A stretch of 64,000 nucleotides of DNA, from positions 4,836,001 through 4,900,000 of the forward strand of contig NZ_CP107928.1 in assembly GCF_036030735.1 (NCBI RefSeq), given 5' to 3'. The stretch comes from Streptomyces sp. NBC_00425. Lineage in GTDB: Bacteria > Actinomycetota > Actinomycetes > Streptomycetales > Streptomycetaceae. The notes beneath the pieces were generated by a model. It did no database searches. It had not been told where the DNA came from and worked only from the letters and a program-made list of their open reading frames with translations. Made by a program: the position numbers and the translations under genes. Positions 51,171 through 60,239 of this stretch are shown piece after piece. Position 1 is the stretch's first letter, and each line of letters opens with the position of its first letter.

Positions 51171-52751
51171 TCAGTTGCCGAGGCCCGCGCCGCCGAGGGT
51201 CGTGGTGCCCTGGTCCGCGCCGCCCGTCGGATCCGGCGAGGCCGGGGGACTCGGATCGGTCTGCGGGTCGGACGGCTTGTCCGACGGCTGGGTGGCCGTC
51301 TCGTCGTCCGTCGGTTCGTCGCTGGCGGACTCGGACGGCGAGGAGGACGCCGAGCGCGAAGGCTTGTACGACGGCGAGTAGTTGTGGTTGTCGTTGGATC
51401 CCGTGCCGTCGTCCGTGCTGTCGCCCGTGGACGTGTCGGTCTCCTCGTCGCTCGGCTCCGCGCTCGGGGAGGCGTCCGAGGCGGTCGGCGAGACGGACGG
51501 CGACGTGCTGGTCCCGCCGCCGCCGGTGCCGTCACTCTTGTTGTTCAGCGCGAGCGCGACGCCCGCGGCGATGGCGATCACCGCGAAGACGGCGAGGATC
51601 CACAGCTTGCCGCGGCCGCTGCCCTTGTTGCCGTGGCCCTCGAAGCCGCCGTCGTCACCGCCGCCGTAGCCGGTGGGCAGGATCGGCTGCGGGATCTGCG
51701 AGGTGTGGGAGCCGTCCGCGCCGTGCGGCAGCACGGTGGTGCTCGCGAAACCGCCGGACGGCGTGCCGCGGCCGTCGGCGACGCCCACCGGTCCGGTGTT
51801 CCAGGTGCCGGTGTGCCCGCCCTGGTCGTACAGCATCTGCAGCCCGTACTGGACGAGGCCGCGCATCTCCTCCGCCGTCTGGAAACGGTCGTCGGGGTCC
51901 TTCGCCAGCGAGCGCATGACGAGGCCGTCGAGCTCCGGCGGGCACTCGCCGCCCGAGGTGCGCGACGGCGGCACCGGGATGTCCTGGACGTGCTGGTAGA
52001 CCACCGACAGCGGCGTCTCACCGGTGAAGGGGGGACGCAGCGCGAGCAGTTCGTACAGCAGGCAGCCCGTCGCGTACAGGTCGGAGCGGTGGTCGACGGC
52101 CTTGCCGAGGGCCTGCTCCGGGGAGAGGTACTGCGGCGTGCCCATCACCATGCCGGTCTGCGTCATCGTCGTGGACGCGCCGTGCAGGGCGCGCGCGATG
52201 CCGAAGTCCATCACCTTGACCGCGCCGTTGTGCGTGATGATCACGTTCGCCGGCTTGATGTCACGGTGCACGATGCCGTGCTGGTGCGAGTAGGCGAGCG
52301 CCTCGAGCACACCGGAGGTGATGATCAGGGCCTGCTCGGGCCCGGGCGCCTCGGCGTTCAGCAGGAGGTCGCGGATGGTGCGTCCCTCGACGATCTCCAT
52401 CACGATGTACGGCACGCTCTGGCCGCCCACGAAGTCCTCGCCGGAGTCGTACACGGCGACGATCGCGTGGTGGTTGAGACCGGCCACCGACTGCGCCTCA
52501 CGCGTGAAGCGGGCCTTGGACACCGGGTCCTCGGCCAGATCGGCGCGCAGCAGCTTGACCGCGACGGTGCGTCCCAGACGCACGTCCTCGGCTGCGAACA
52601 CCTCGGCCATGCCGCCCCGGCCGAGTCTGCGGGTCAGCCGGTACCGGCCGTCTCCGACGAGCCCTCCGTTGCCCCAGTTCTCCGGCGCATCTGACATACC
52701 GCCGCCAGTCGCCTCGGGGTCGGACGGGCCCTGAGCGCGCTGCTGTGCCAT
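51171..52751 (-). CDS. Membrane Ser/Thr protein kinase (PknB-type, Ser-rich exterior)
   Basis: 526 residues, ATG 52751 with GAGG 5 bases upstream. Hanks-type kinase: LGRGGMAEVF glycine loop (about 43), VAVKLL with Lys66, VHRDIKPANV (about 161-170), MDFGIAR (181-187), GTPQYLSPEQALG activation segment. A single transmembrane helix (KLWILAVFAVIAIAAGVALA, about 380-400) leads to an exterior domain of about 120 residues made of Ser/Thr/Asp/Glu/Pro repeats with no PASTA fold. It should sense or anchor in the wall. Head-to-head with a second kinase gene. Confidence 0.94.
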   Translation of the reverse strand: MAQQRAQGPSDPEATGGGMSDAPENWGNGGLVGDGRYRLTRRLGRGGMAEVFAAEDVRLGRTVAVKLLRADLAEDPVSKARFTREAQSVAGLNHHAIVAVYDSGEDFVGGQSVPYIVMEIVEGRTIRDLLLNAEAPGPEQALIITSGVLEALAYSHQHGIVHRDIKPANVIITHNGAVKVMDFGIARALHGASTTMTQTGMVMGTPQYLSPEQALGKAVDHRSDLYATGCLLYELLALRPPFTGETPLSVVYQHVQDIPVPPSRTSGGECPPELDGLVMRSLAKDPDDRFQTAEEMRGLVQYGLQMLYDQGGHTGTWNTGPVGVADGRGTPSGGFASTTVLPHGADGSHTSQIPQPILPTGYGGGDDGGFEGHGNKGSGRGKLWILAVFAVIAIAAGVALALNNKSDGTGGGGTSTSPSVSPTASDASPSAEPSDEETDTSTGDSTDDGTGSNDNHNYSPSYKPSRSASSSPSESASDEPTDDETATQPSDKPSDPQTDPSPPASPDPTGGADQGTTTLGGAGLGN

Positions 52752-53108
52752 CAGTCCTCGCCGTCGTTTCTGCCCGCGGTGCGCGCGGTGTTGTCACGGT
52801 CTCCGTCGGCCACGCTACAGCCTCCGCGCAATCCTCCGGTCCGGGACGATCGCCATGATGACGCCCCGGACCGGCCCGGGCGCGGGTCCGGGACGGACGG
52901 GTCATGCAACCCGCACCCCGTGCCGGCGTGCAAATCCTGTGTACCTGCCGTACGGCAGCTGTAACGCTTCCGCGACGCTTCTTTCTCGTAGGGTCACGGA
53001 ACGGGCACCGAACTTGACGTGTCGGTGCCCTGCGGCAGACTTGGCCGGGAATAGCACTTTGGATCAACGGCAGTCAACGGTGCCGAAGGCCTACGGGGGA
53101 CGCAGAAG
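52752..53108. other. Divergent promoter region of the two kinase genes
   Basis: 357 bp. Holds the perfect 14-bp palindrome CTGCCGTACGGCAG (52945-52958), a TAGGGT -10-like box near 52990 and a non-coding, moderately GC stretch. Both kinase promoters must lie here. Confidence 0.55.
52945..52958. promoter_or_regulatory. 14-bp palindrome between kinase genes
   Basis: CTGCCGTACGGCAG, a perfect dyad near the centre of the shared promoter region; candidate operator that could co-regulate both kinases. Confidence 0.5.
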
Positions 53109-54737
53109 ATGAGCCACGACGGCGGGCAAGGCCGGTACGCGGGGCGGGCGCTCGCCGCCGGCCGCTATCAGCTGCGCGACCTGCTCGGCGAGGGCGGCAT
53201 GGCCTCGGTGCACCTCGCCTACGACGCCGTGCTCGACCGGCAGGTCGCGGTCAAGACCCTGCACACCGAGCTGGGCCGCGAACAGGCCTTCCGCGAGCGG
53301 TTCCGCCGCGAGGCCCAGGCCGTGGCCAAGCTCACGCACACCAACATCGTCTCCGTCTTCGACACCGGAGAGGACGAGGTCGAAGGACTGACGACTCCGT
53401 ACATCGTCATGGAGTACGTCGAGGGCCGCCCGCTCGGCTCGGTGCTCGACGAGGACGTGCGGCAGCAGGGCGCGATGCCCGCCGACAAGGCGCTGAAGAT
53501 CACCGCGGACGTGCTGGCGGCACTGGAGATCAGCCACGAGATGGGGCTGGTCCACCGCGACATCAAGCCCGGCAACGTGATGATGACCAAGCGTGGCGTG
53601 GTCAAGGTGATGGACTTCGGCATCGCGCGCGCGATGCAGTCCGGCGTCACCTCGATGACGCAGACCGGCATGGTGGTCGGCACCCCGCAGTACCTCTCGC
53701 CCGAACAGGCCCTGGGGCGCGGCGTGGACGCCCGGTCCGACCTCTACTCGGTCGGCATCATGCTGTTCCAGCTGGTCACCGGTCGGCTGCCGTTCGAGGC
53801 GGATTCGCCGCTTGCGATCGCGTACGCGCACGTACAGGAGGAGCCGGTGGCTCCTTCGTCGATCAACCGAGCGCTGCCGCCGGCCGTCGACGCGCTCGTC
53901 GCCCGCGCGCTGAAGAAGAACCCGAACGAGCGTTTTCCGACCGCGGTCGCGATGCGCGACGAGTGCCTGCGCGTCGCCGCGTCCTTCCAGCCGGCCCCGC
54001 CGAGCATCGTCCCGGGCGCGCCCACGGCGAGCGGCGCGGGAGTCGGCTCCGCGGTGTTCCCGCCGGTCGGCCAGAACACCCCGGCACCTCAGGGCAACGT
54101 CCAGACGCCCTACCAGCCCGCGCCGAACCCGAACCCGTACGGCACCCCGACGCCGTCACCCTCCTACGGCTACCCGCAGCAGGGCGGCTATCAGACGCCG
54201 GCGCCGGCCTACAACCACCAGCAGCCGCCCACCCCGCCCGGGTACCACCTGAGCCCGCAGGCGTCGGCCGCGGTGGCCCCGGGCGACAGCCGCCGCCGGA
54301 GCAAGGCCGTGTCCATCTGCTCGGCCGTGGTCGCCGTGGTGGCGGTCGGCGGCCTCATCGGCAGCCTCGCCACGAACGGGGACGGCGACGACGCCAAGGG
54401 CGGCGGGACCAGCGCCTCGCCCTCGGCGACCAAGGCCGCGGGCTACCGCGCGCCCGACCCCAGCAAGACGATCGAGGCCACGGAGTGCTCCGAGCCCCGG
54501 GAGTCGTACAACGACCCCGACAAGATCCAGGTCCCGGACTTCAAGTTCAAGTACATCGGCTCGGTCAAGGAGTGCTTCCAGGCCGCCAGCTGGCAGTACA
54601 AGATCATCAAGGTGGACGAGAACACGTACGGCGACGGGGCGATCATGGATCAGTTCCCCGCCGCGGGGACGGACGTCGACCCGAAGGACATGCCCGAGAT
54701 CCAGCTGCGGGTGTCCTCCGGCAACCCGGCTTCCTGA
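53109..54737 (+). CDS. Membrane Ser/Thr protein kinase with PASTA-like exterior
   Basis: 542 residues, ATG 53109. Kinase domain residues about 18-285: LGEGGMASVH loop, VAVKTL with Lys49, LVHRDIKPGNVMM, MDFGIARAM, VGTPQYLSPEQALGRG. A long juxtamembrane linker rich in Pro/Gln/Tyr/Asn (about 300-395) ends in RRRSK before a transmembrane helix (SICSAVVAVVAVGGLIGSLA). The exterior about 70-residue domain (QVPDFKFKYIGSVKECFQAA...VDENTYGDGAIMDQFPAAGT... IQLRVSSG) resembles a single PASTA module with an added cysteine pair. Similar kinase domain to the divergent kinase (shared MTQTGMV and GTPQYLSPEQALG), so likely an ancient tandem duplicate. Confidence 0.94.
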   Translation: MSHDGGQGRYAGRALAAGRYQLRDLLGEGGMASVHLAYDAVLDRQVAVKTLHTELGREQAFRERFRREAQAVAKLTHTNIVSVFDTGEDEVEGLTTPYIVMEYVEGRPLGSVLDEDVRQQGAMPADKALKITADVLAALEISHEMGLVHRDIKPGNVMMTKRGVVKVMDFGIARAMQSGVTSMTQTGMVVGTPQYLSPEQALGRGVDARSDLYSVGIMLFQLVTGRLPFEADSPLAIAYAHVQEEPVAPSSINRALPPAVDALVARALKKNPNERFPTAVAMRDECLRVAASFQPAPPSIVPGAPTASGAGVGSAVFPPVGQNTPAPQGNVQTPYQPAPNPNPYGTPTPSPSYGYPQQGGYQTPAPAYNHQQPPTPPGYHLSPQASAAVAPGDSRRRSKAVSICSAVVAVVAVGGLIGSLATNGDGDDAKGGGTSASPSATKAAGYRAPDPSKTIEATECSEPRESYNDPDKIQVPDFKFKYIGSVKECFQAASWQYKIIKVDENTYGDGAIMDQFPAAGTDVDPKDMPEIQLRVSSGNPAS

Positions 54738-54767
54738 CGCACAAGGCGCGGGGCACGGCAGCGCAGT

Positions 54768-54814
54768 ACGAGGAGAGGGGCCCGGCGTCATGGACGCCGG
54801 GCCCCTCTCCTCGT
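54768..54814. terminator. Very strong bidirectional terminator
   Basis: Perfect 22-bp stem (54768-54789 against 54793-54814) with 3-nt loop ATG, between the kinase and convergent bpa genes; the longest stem in the window. Confidence 0.93.
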
Positions 54815-54838
54815 GCCGTCGGTTCGGGTGGTCGGGTC

Positions 54839-55384
54839 CTACAGGTACGGTCCGCCGGTGCGGCCGCCCGCGCGCGGGTCGTCGCCGCCCTCGTGGCCGA
54901 CTCCCGGCGGCAGGGCGCGCCGCATCTGCTCCAGCTGGGCGCGCGCGGCCATCTGCTGCGCGAAGAGGGTGGTCTGAATGCCGTGGAAGAGGCCCTCGAG
55001 CCAGCCGACCAACTGGGCCTGCGCGATCCGCAGCTCCGCGTCGCTCGGGGTCGACTCCTCGTTGAACGGCAGGGAGAGCCGCTCCAGTTCCTCGACCAGT
55101 TCCGGCGCCAGGCCGTCCTCCAGCTCCTTCACCGAGCTCGAGTGGATCTCCTTCAGCCGGGCCCGGCTCGCCTCGTCCAGAGGAGCCGCGCGCACCTCCT
55201 CGAGCAGTTGCTTGATCATGCTGCCGATGCGCATCACCTTCGCGGGCTGCTCGACCTGCTCCGTCACCGGGATCTCACGGGAGTCCTCGTCGGCGTCGAT
55301 GCCGCCCAGCGCCATGCCGTCCTGGCCGACGACCAGGATCTTCTGGGCGTTCTCCGGCGACCGTTCGTTCCTCGACATCTCCAT
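54839..55384 (-). CDS. bpa: Bacterial proteasome activator
   Basis: 181 residues, ATG 55384 (ATG 55378 possible). Bpa/PafE family: acidic N-terminus, helical core MRIGSMIKQLLEEVRAAPLD, RLKEIHSSSVKELEDGLAPE, LVEELERLSLPFNEESTPSDAELRIAQAQLVGWLEGLFHGIQ, then a Gly-rich tail ending GGPYL, matching the HbYX-like (GQYL-type) terminus that docks in the 20S proteasome alpha ring. It forms a dodecameric ATP-independent ring that opens the gate for unfolded proteins. Streptomyces encode a 20S proteasome, so a partner exists elsewhere. Confidence 0.9.
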   Translation of the reverse strand: MEMSRNERSPENAQKILVVGQDGMALGGIDADEDSREIPVTEQVEQPAKVMRIGSMIKQLLEEVRAAPLDEASRARLKEIHSSSVKELEDGLAPELVEELERLSLPFNEESTPSDAELRIAQAQLVGWLEGLFHGIQTTLFAQQMAARAQLEQMRRALPPGVGHEGGDDPRAGGRTGGPYL

Positions 55385-55563
55385 GCCGCCATTCTCGCGC
55401 ACGCTCCGCCCGGTCACCGTGCCGCCCCCGCGACAGACGCCCCGAGTTCCCGTTCGGCGGATTCCGTAATGCGGCCCCATTTCACGAATGTGAGGCTTGT
55501 CGCGTCCTTTCTTGGCGACTAGGTCTCCTCCGGGCGGCCGGGTACTGGGAGGGGGTCACGGAC

Positions 55564-56175
55564 GTGACTCCATGGCAGCGGACGTCGGGCGCGACGCGTA
55601 CCGGCGATCGAGGGTGCGCAACGGTGCGCGTACGGAAGCGGACACGGCGCACGGCCACGCTCGTGCGGACGCCGACGGCGACGGGGGCGGTGGCCCTGGC
55701 GGGTGTGTGCCTGCTGCTGCCGGTCGGCGGCGCGTCGTACGCGGCCGCCCCGGCGCACGCCGTCGCGCCGCGGTCCGCCTCCCCGTCCCCGTCCGCCTCC
55801 TCCCGTGAACCGGACCGGGCGGGCAGCCGGGCGGGCGAAGGCCGGCAGCGCCCCGGGCGGGCGGCCGACGAGGCCGAGGCGGCGGACGACGCCTCCGGCG
55901 TGGGCGCGCTGCCCCACGAACCGGACGAGGCGAGCGCCGGCGACGCGGAGGCCGGGGACGGCGACACCGGCGACGACAGCGCCGCGACCGCGTCGCCGGA
56001 GGCCGCCGTTCCCGCGACACCGGCCGCGCCGCGGGACGACGTACGGCAGGCGGCCGCCCAGGGGGAGCGGTCCGACGGTCCCGTGCTGCAGATCCTGCCG
56101 CTCGGCAGCGGCCTCGTCCTCATCGGCCTCGGCATCGCCCTCGCCCTCGCGGCGCTGCGGCTGCGGCGCGGATAG
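55564..56175 (+). CDS. Exported, C-terminally anchored Ala/Asp/Glu-rich protein
   Basis: 203 residues from GTG 55564. A basic N-terminus (RVRKRTRRTATLVRT) and hydrophobic segment (GAVALAGVCLLLPVGGASYA) ending AHA form a signal peptide. The mature part is a disordered Ala/Asp/Glu/Pro/Ser region of about 110 residues, followed by a C-terminal helix GLVLIGLGIALALAAL and basic RLRRG. This layout suits a wall-spanning membrane-anchored stalk; no LPXTG is present. GTG 55624 is an alternative start. Unknown function. Confidence 0.7.
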   Translation: MTPWQRTSGATRTGDRGCATVRVRKRTRRTATLVRTPTATGAVALAGVCLLLPVGGASYAAAPAHAVAPRSASPSPSASSREPDRAGSRAGEGRQRPGRAADEAEAADDASGVGALPHEPDEASAGDAEAGDGDTGDDSAATASPEAAVPATPAAPRDDVRQAAAQGERSDGPVLQILPLGSGLVLIGLGIALALAALRLRRG

Positions 56176-56200
56176 CCGCGGCCGCACGGGCGGGCCGTCC

Positions 56201-57181
56201 TCAGGGGGCGATCAGCAGCACCTTGCCGACATGGCCGCTCTCCTCGACGACGCGGTGGGCGGCGGCCGCCTCGCTCATCGGCAGTTCGCAGTCGACGACG
56301 GGGCGCACATGGCCGGCCGCGAGCAGCGGCCAGACGTGCTCGCGCACGGCCGCCACGATCGCGGCCTTCTCTCCCGGCGGCCGGGCCCGCAGCGACGTCG
56401 CGCTGACGGCGGCCCGCTTCCCGAGAAGCATGCCGATGTTCAGCTCCGCCTTGACGCCGCCCTGCATGCCGATGATCGCGAGCCTGCCGTTGACGGCGAG
56501 AGCCTGCACGTTGCGGTCCAGGTACTTCGCGCCCATGTTGTCGAGAACGACGTCGGCGCCCGCGCCGTCGGTGGCCTTCTTCAGCTCTGCGACGAAGTCC
56601 TGCTCGCGGTAGTTGATCAGGATGTCGGCGCCCAGCCCGGCGCACCGGACCAGCTTCTCGGCGGTGCCCGCGGTGACGGCGACCGTCGCGCCGAAGGCTT
56701 TGGCCAGCTGGATCGCCATCGTGCCGATGCCGCTGGACCCGCCGTGCACCAGCAGCGTCTCGCCCGGCCGAAGGTGGGCGATCATGAAGACGTTCGACCA
56801 GACGGTGCTGGTGACCTCGGGGAGCGCGGCGGCCTGCCGCAGGTCGACGCCCTGCGGCACGGGCAGCAGCTGGCCGGCCGGCACGGCGACCCGCTGGGCG
56901 TATCCGCCGCCCGCGAGCAGCGCGCACACCTCGTCGCCGACGTTCCAGCCGGACACCCCCGGGCCGAGCGCGGCGATCCGGCCCGAGCACTCCAGGCCCG
57001 GGTGGCGGGAGGCCCCGGGCGGCGGGTCGTAGAAGCCCTGCCGCTGCAGGATGTCGGCGCGGTTGACGGCGCTGGCCACCACCTCGACCAGGACCTCGCC
57101 CTCGCCGGGTACGGGATCGGGGACCTCGTCCCAGACCAGCGCCTCGGGACCACCGGGTTCGGGAATCGTGATCGCATGCAT
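56201..57181 (-). CDS. NAD(P)H-quinone oxidoreductase, zeta-crystallin type
   Basis: 326 residues, ATG 57181. Zinc-free medium-chain dehydrogenase: VNRADILQRQGFYDPPPGAS, GLECSGRIAALG, VHGGSSGIGTMAIQLAKAFG (NADPH-binding GxGxxx-type loop), FVAELKKATDGAGADVVLDN and LARPPGEKAAIVAAVREHV region. This is the PIG3/QOR group that reduces quinones with NADPH. TAGCGT (57194-57189) lies 7 bases before the ATG, and there is no close ribosome site, so leaderless expression is likely. Upstream are four 21-bp repeats. Confidence 0.92.
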   Translation of the reverse strand: MHAITIPEPGGPEALVWDEVPDPVPGEGEVLVEVVASAVNRADILQRQGFYDPPPGASRHPGLECSGRIAALGPGVSGWNVGDEVCALLAGGGYAQRVAVPAGQLLPVPQGVDLRQAAALPEVTSTVWSNVFMIAHLRPGETLLVHGGSSGIGTMAIQLAKAFGATVAVTAGTAEKLVRCAGLGADILINYREQDFVAELKKATDGAGADVVLDNMGAKYLDRNVQALAVNGRLAIIGMQGGVKAELNIGMLLGKRAAVSATSLRARPPGEKAAIVAAVREHVWPLLAAGHVRPVVDCELPMSEAAAAHRVVEESGHVGKVLLIAP

Positions 57182-57202
57182 GAGGGCGACGCTACTCCTC
57201 CC

Positions 57203-57286
57203 CCGTCCGCCTCCTCCGGTCATGGTCCGGCCTGCTCCGGTCAGGGTCCGGCCTCCTGCGGTCAGGGTCCGGCCTGCTCCAGTCAT
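57203..57286. repeat. 21-bp tandem repeat (4 degenerate copies)
   Basis: Units of GGTCCGGCCTGCTCCGGTCAG type at 57203, 57224, 57245 and 57266, the first most diverged. They are followed by two copies of a 15-bp GGTCGAGGGGCCTCC-type unit (57300-57331). Located between divergent oxidoreductase and ABC genes. Confidence 0.85.
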
Positions 57287-57415
57287 GATCTGCGGCCGGC
57301 GTCGAGGGGCCTCCGGTCGAGGGGCCTCCGGCGGAAATCCACGTGCGATCACCGATGAGTTCCGGCAAAGGTAAAGGTCTCCCCATGCGTAGCCCGAGTA
57401 CGCGGAAGGAACCCC

Positions 57416-58432
57416 ATGAGCGATCACCCCGCCGGCCCGGCGATCGAGACCGTGGGCCTGGTGAAGACGTTCGGCGGCACCAGGGCGGTGGACGGCGTCG
57501 ACCTCACCGTGCCCACCGGCACGGTCTACGGTCTCCTCGGCCCGAACGGCGCCGGCAAGACCACCACCGTCAAGATGCTCGCCACCCTGCTGCGGCCGGA
57601 CGGCGGTGAGGCCCGGATCTTCGGTCACGACGTCGTCCGGGAGGCCGACGAGGTACGCGGCCGGGTCAGCCTCACCGGCCAGTACGCCTCCGTCGACGAG
57701 GACCTCACGGGCACCGAGAACCTGGTGCTGCTGGGGCGGCTCCTCGGACACGGCAAGAAGGCGGCGCGGGAGCGGTCCGCCCAGCTCCTGGCCGCGTTCG
57801 GGCTCGCGGAAGCCGCCGCGAAGCAGGTCAAGCACTACTCGGGCGGCATGCGGCGGCGCATCGACATCGCCGCCTCCATCCTCAGCACGCCCGACCTGCT
57901 CTTCCTCGACGAGCCGACCACGGGACTCGACCCGCGCAGCCGCAACCAGGTCTGGGACATCGTGCGGGCGGTGGTCGCCCAGGGCACCACCGTGCTGCTG
58001 ACCACGCAGTATCTCGACGAGGCCGACCAGCTCGCGTCCCGGATCGCGGTCATCGACCGGGGCCGGGTCATCGCCGAGGGCACGAAGGGCGAACTGAAGG
58101 CGTCCGTCGGCGCCGGCTCCGTCCATCTGCGGCTGCGCGACGCCGCTCAGCGGACGACGGCCGAGCAGGTGCTGCGGCTGACCCTCGACGCAGACGTCCA
58201 GCCCGAGCCGGACCCCGTGGCGCTGACCGCCCGGCTGAGCGCCGCCGCGCAGGACGGTGCCGCCGAGCAGGCCGCCCGGGCCCTCGGCGAACTCGCCCGG
58301 GCCGGCGTCACCGTCGACAACTTCTCCCTGGGCCAGCCCAGCCTGGACGAGGTGTTCCTCGCCCTCACCGGACACGACACACAGGCCGACACGGGCAGCC
58401 CGGCGGCTCGGGAAGGCGAGGAGGCGGCATGA
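57416..58432 (+). CDS. ABC transporter ATP-binding protein, DrrA type
   Basis: 338 residues, ATG 57416 with AAGGA upstream. Walker [12 protein letters not shown]-loop [14 protein letters not shown], signature [13 protein letters not shown], Walker [15 protein letters not shown]-loop region [17 protein letters not shown]-terminal DUF4162-like domain ends with [15 protein letters not shown], the hallmark of daunorubicin-resistance (DrrA) transporters. Exports a hydrophobic compound or antibiotic together with the downstream permease (4-bp overlap). Confidence 0.95.
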   Translation: MSDHPAGPAIETVGLVKTFGGTRAVDGVDLTVPTGTVYGLLGPNGAGKTTTVKMLATLLRPDGGEARIFGHDVVREADEVRGRVSLTGQYASVDEDLTGTENLVLLGRLLGHGKKAARERSAQLLAAFGLAEAAAKQVKHYSGGMRRRIDIAASILSTPDLLFLDEPTTGLDPRSRNQVWDIVRAVVAQGTTVLLTTQYLDEADQLASRIAVIDRGRVIAEGTKGELKASVGAGSVHLRLRDAAQRTTAEQVLRLTLDADVQPEPDPVALTARLSAAAQDGAAEQAARALGELARAGVTVDNFSLGQPSLDEVFLALTGHDTQADTGSPAAREGEEAA

Positions 58433-59280
58433 GCACCACGACCACCACGACGGACGTCCAGGCCCTCGCGCCCGTCAGCGCCGAGTCACTGGCCGCCCTC
58501 CTCGTCATGAAGGAGCGGCCGTCGCGGCCGAGCGCGCTGTCCGCCTCCCTGACCTTCGGCTGGCGGGCCATCCTCAAGATCAAGCACGTCCCGGAACAGC
58601 TCTTCGACGTGACCGCCTTCCCGATCATGATGGTGCTGATGTACACCTACCTCTTCGGGGGCGCCCTGGCCGGCTCCCCGGAGAAGTACATCCAGTTCCT
58701 GCTGCCGGGCATCCTGGTGATGTCGGTCGTGATGATCACCATGTACACGGGCGTCTCGGTGAACACCGACATCGAGAAGGGCGTCTTCGACCGCTTCCGG
58801 TCGCTGCCGATCTGGCGGCCGTCGACGATGGTCGGCTATCTGCTCGGCGACGCCCTGCGCTACGCGATCGCATCCGTGGTCATGCTCACCGTGGGCATCG
58901 TGCTCGGCTACCGGCCGGACGGCGGGGTCGCGGGAGTCGTCGCCGGGATCGCCCTGCTGATCGTCTTCTCGTTCGCGTTCTCGTGGATCTGGACGATGTT
59001 CGGGCTGCTGCTGCGCACCGAGAAGTCGGTGATGGGCGTCAGCATGATGGTGATCTTCCCGCTCACCTTCCTGTCCAACGTGTTCGTCGACCCGCACACC
59101 ATGCCGGGGTGGCTGCAGGCGTTCGTCAACAACAGCCCGGTCACCCATCTCGCCTCGGCGGTGCGCGGGCTGATGGCGGGCGACTGGCCGGGCGCCGAGA
59201 TCGCCTGGACGCTGGGCTGGGCGGGGCTGTTCGTGCTGGTCTTCGGGCCGGTGACGATGCGGCTGTACAACCGCAAGTAG
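58429..59280 (+). CDS. ABC-2 type permease, DrrB type
   Basis: 283 residues, ATG 58429, translationally coupled to the ATPase gene. Six transmembrane helices: [49 protein letters not shown] cytoplasmic loop (conserved in DrrB), [55 protein letters not shown], and [19 protein letters not shown]. Member of the drug-export ABC-2 family. Substrate unknown; two-component DrrAB exporters are common in streptomycetes even outside biosynthetic clusters. Confidence 0.94.
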   Translation: MSTTTTTTDVQALAPVSAESLAALLVMKERPSRPSALSASLTFGWRAILKIKHVPEQLFDVTAFPIMMVLMYTYLFGGALAGSPEKYIQFLLPGILVMSVVMITMYTGVSVNTDIEKGVFDRFRSLPIWRPSTMVGYLLGDALRYAIASVVMLTVGIVLGYRPDGGVAGVVAGIALLIVFSFAFSWIWTMFGLLLRTEKSVMGVSMMVIFPLTFLSNVFVDPHTMPGWLQAFVNNSPVTHLASAVRGLMAGDWPGAEIAWTLGWAGLFVLVFGPVTMRLYNRK

Positions 59281-59420
59281 CGCGAGCCGTGAGCCGGCAT
59301 CGGCGCCGGCGCTCCCCGCCGCCGCACCGAAGCCCGCCCGCGCCGAATCCGGCGGCCCTGCGGCTCCGCGGCTCCGCGGCCATGCGGCCGGCGCGCGGCC
59401 CGCCGACGCGCCGGCCCGCC

Positions 59421-60200
59421 TCAGGCCGGCGGGAGCGGCGGGATGCCCGGCATGCCCGGCGTCCCGAGCGGGGCCCGACCGGGGCCCGGGCCGATCCGCA
59501 CGATCGCGACCAGCCGGTCCGTCGGTTCCAGCACCCCGATCGCCGGATCGTCGTAGGCGAGCACCCGGTGGCCGCGGACGACGCTCACCACCAGGTCGGC
59601 CGTCTCCCGGGGCCCCCGGCCGACCTCGGCCTTGGTGACGGGCCGTTCCACGAGGTCGAGCCCGTCGCCCTGCCGGATGAGGTCCTCCATGACGCTGCCC
59701 GCCGCCGGGCTGAGCACGGACAGACCGAGGAGCCGGCCGGCCGCTCCGGCACTGGTGATGACCTCGTCGGCGCCGGACTGCCGGAGCAGCGGCGCGTTCT
59801 CCTCCTCACGGACCGCCGCCACGATCTTCGCCCCGGGATTGAGCTGCCGGGCCGTCAGCGCCACCAGCACCGCCGTGTCGTCGCGCTGGGTCGCGATGAC
59901 GATCCGCCCCGCCCGCTGCACCTCAGCCCGCCGCAGCACGTCGCTGCGCGTGGCATCGCCGACGACCCCCTCGTAGCCCTCCGCCCGGGCCGCGTCGATC
60001 ACCTTCGCGCTCGGGTCGATCACCACGACCTGCTCCTTGCGCAGCCCGGAGGCACAGGCCGTCCGGATGGCGGACCGCCCCTTCGTTCCGAAGCCGACGA
60101 CGACAGTGTGGTCGCGCAAGGGGACCTCCGGGATCATGGACATCTGCGGGCTCATGGACACGTGTTGCAGCATGACGGGCGCGGGCCCGCCGGGAACCAT
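59421..60200 (-). CDS. Stand-alone RCK (TrkA-N/TrkA-C) protein
   Basis: About 259 residues. Rossmann RCK domain: HTVVVGFGTKGRSAIRTACA, GVVGDATRSDVLRRAEV, IVIATQRDDTAVLVALTARQ and VREEENAPLLRQSGADEVIT, then a TrkA-C-like half (LDLVERPVTKAEVGRGPRET...VVRGHRVLAYDD). No membrane segment. It is strikingly similar in order and motifs to the cytoplasmic half of the divergently encoded potassium channel next door, so it is probably a duplicated RCK that could assemble with or regulate the channel. Start uncertain: ATG 60200, ATG 60224 or GTG 60251; longer versions overlap the channel's 5' end. Confidence 0.85.
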   Translation of the reverse strand: MVPGGPAPVMLQHVSMSPQMSMIPEVPLRDHTVVVGFGTKGRSAIRTACASGLRKEQVVVIDPSAKVIDAARAEGYEGVVGDATRSDVLRRAEVQRAGRIVIATQRDDTAVLVALTARQLNPGAKIVAAVREEENAPLLRQSGADEVITSAGAAGRLLGLSVLSPAAGSVMEDLIRQGDGLDLVERPVTKAEVGRGPRETADLVVSVVRGHRVLAYDDPAIGVLEPTDRLVAIVRIGPGPGRAPLGTPGMPGIPPLPPA

Positions 60201-60239
60201 GGTGCCCACCGTTCGGATCACCATCACAGGGGGCACGGG

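Noticed and set aside
48292..59280. Bkd operon plus DrrAB exporter as part of an antibiotic cluster
   Set aside because: Only housekeeping genes, kinases and bpa lie between them; no polyketide synthase, NRPS or tailoring genes are in the window.
58257..60239. Open frame running from the ABC permease region into the K+ channel frame
   Set aside because: The part before 60240 overlaps drrB and the RCK gene and encodes Arg/Pro-rich nonsense; only the part from the TTG at 60240 is a channel.
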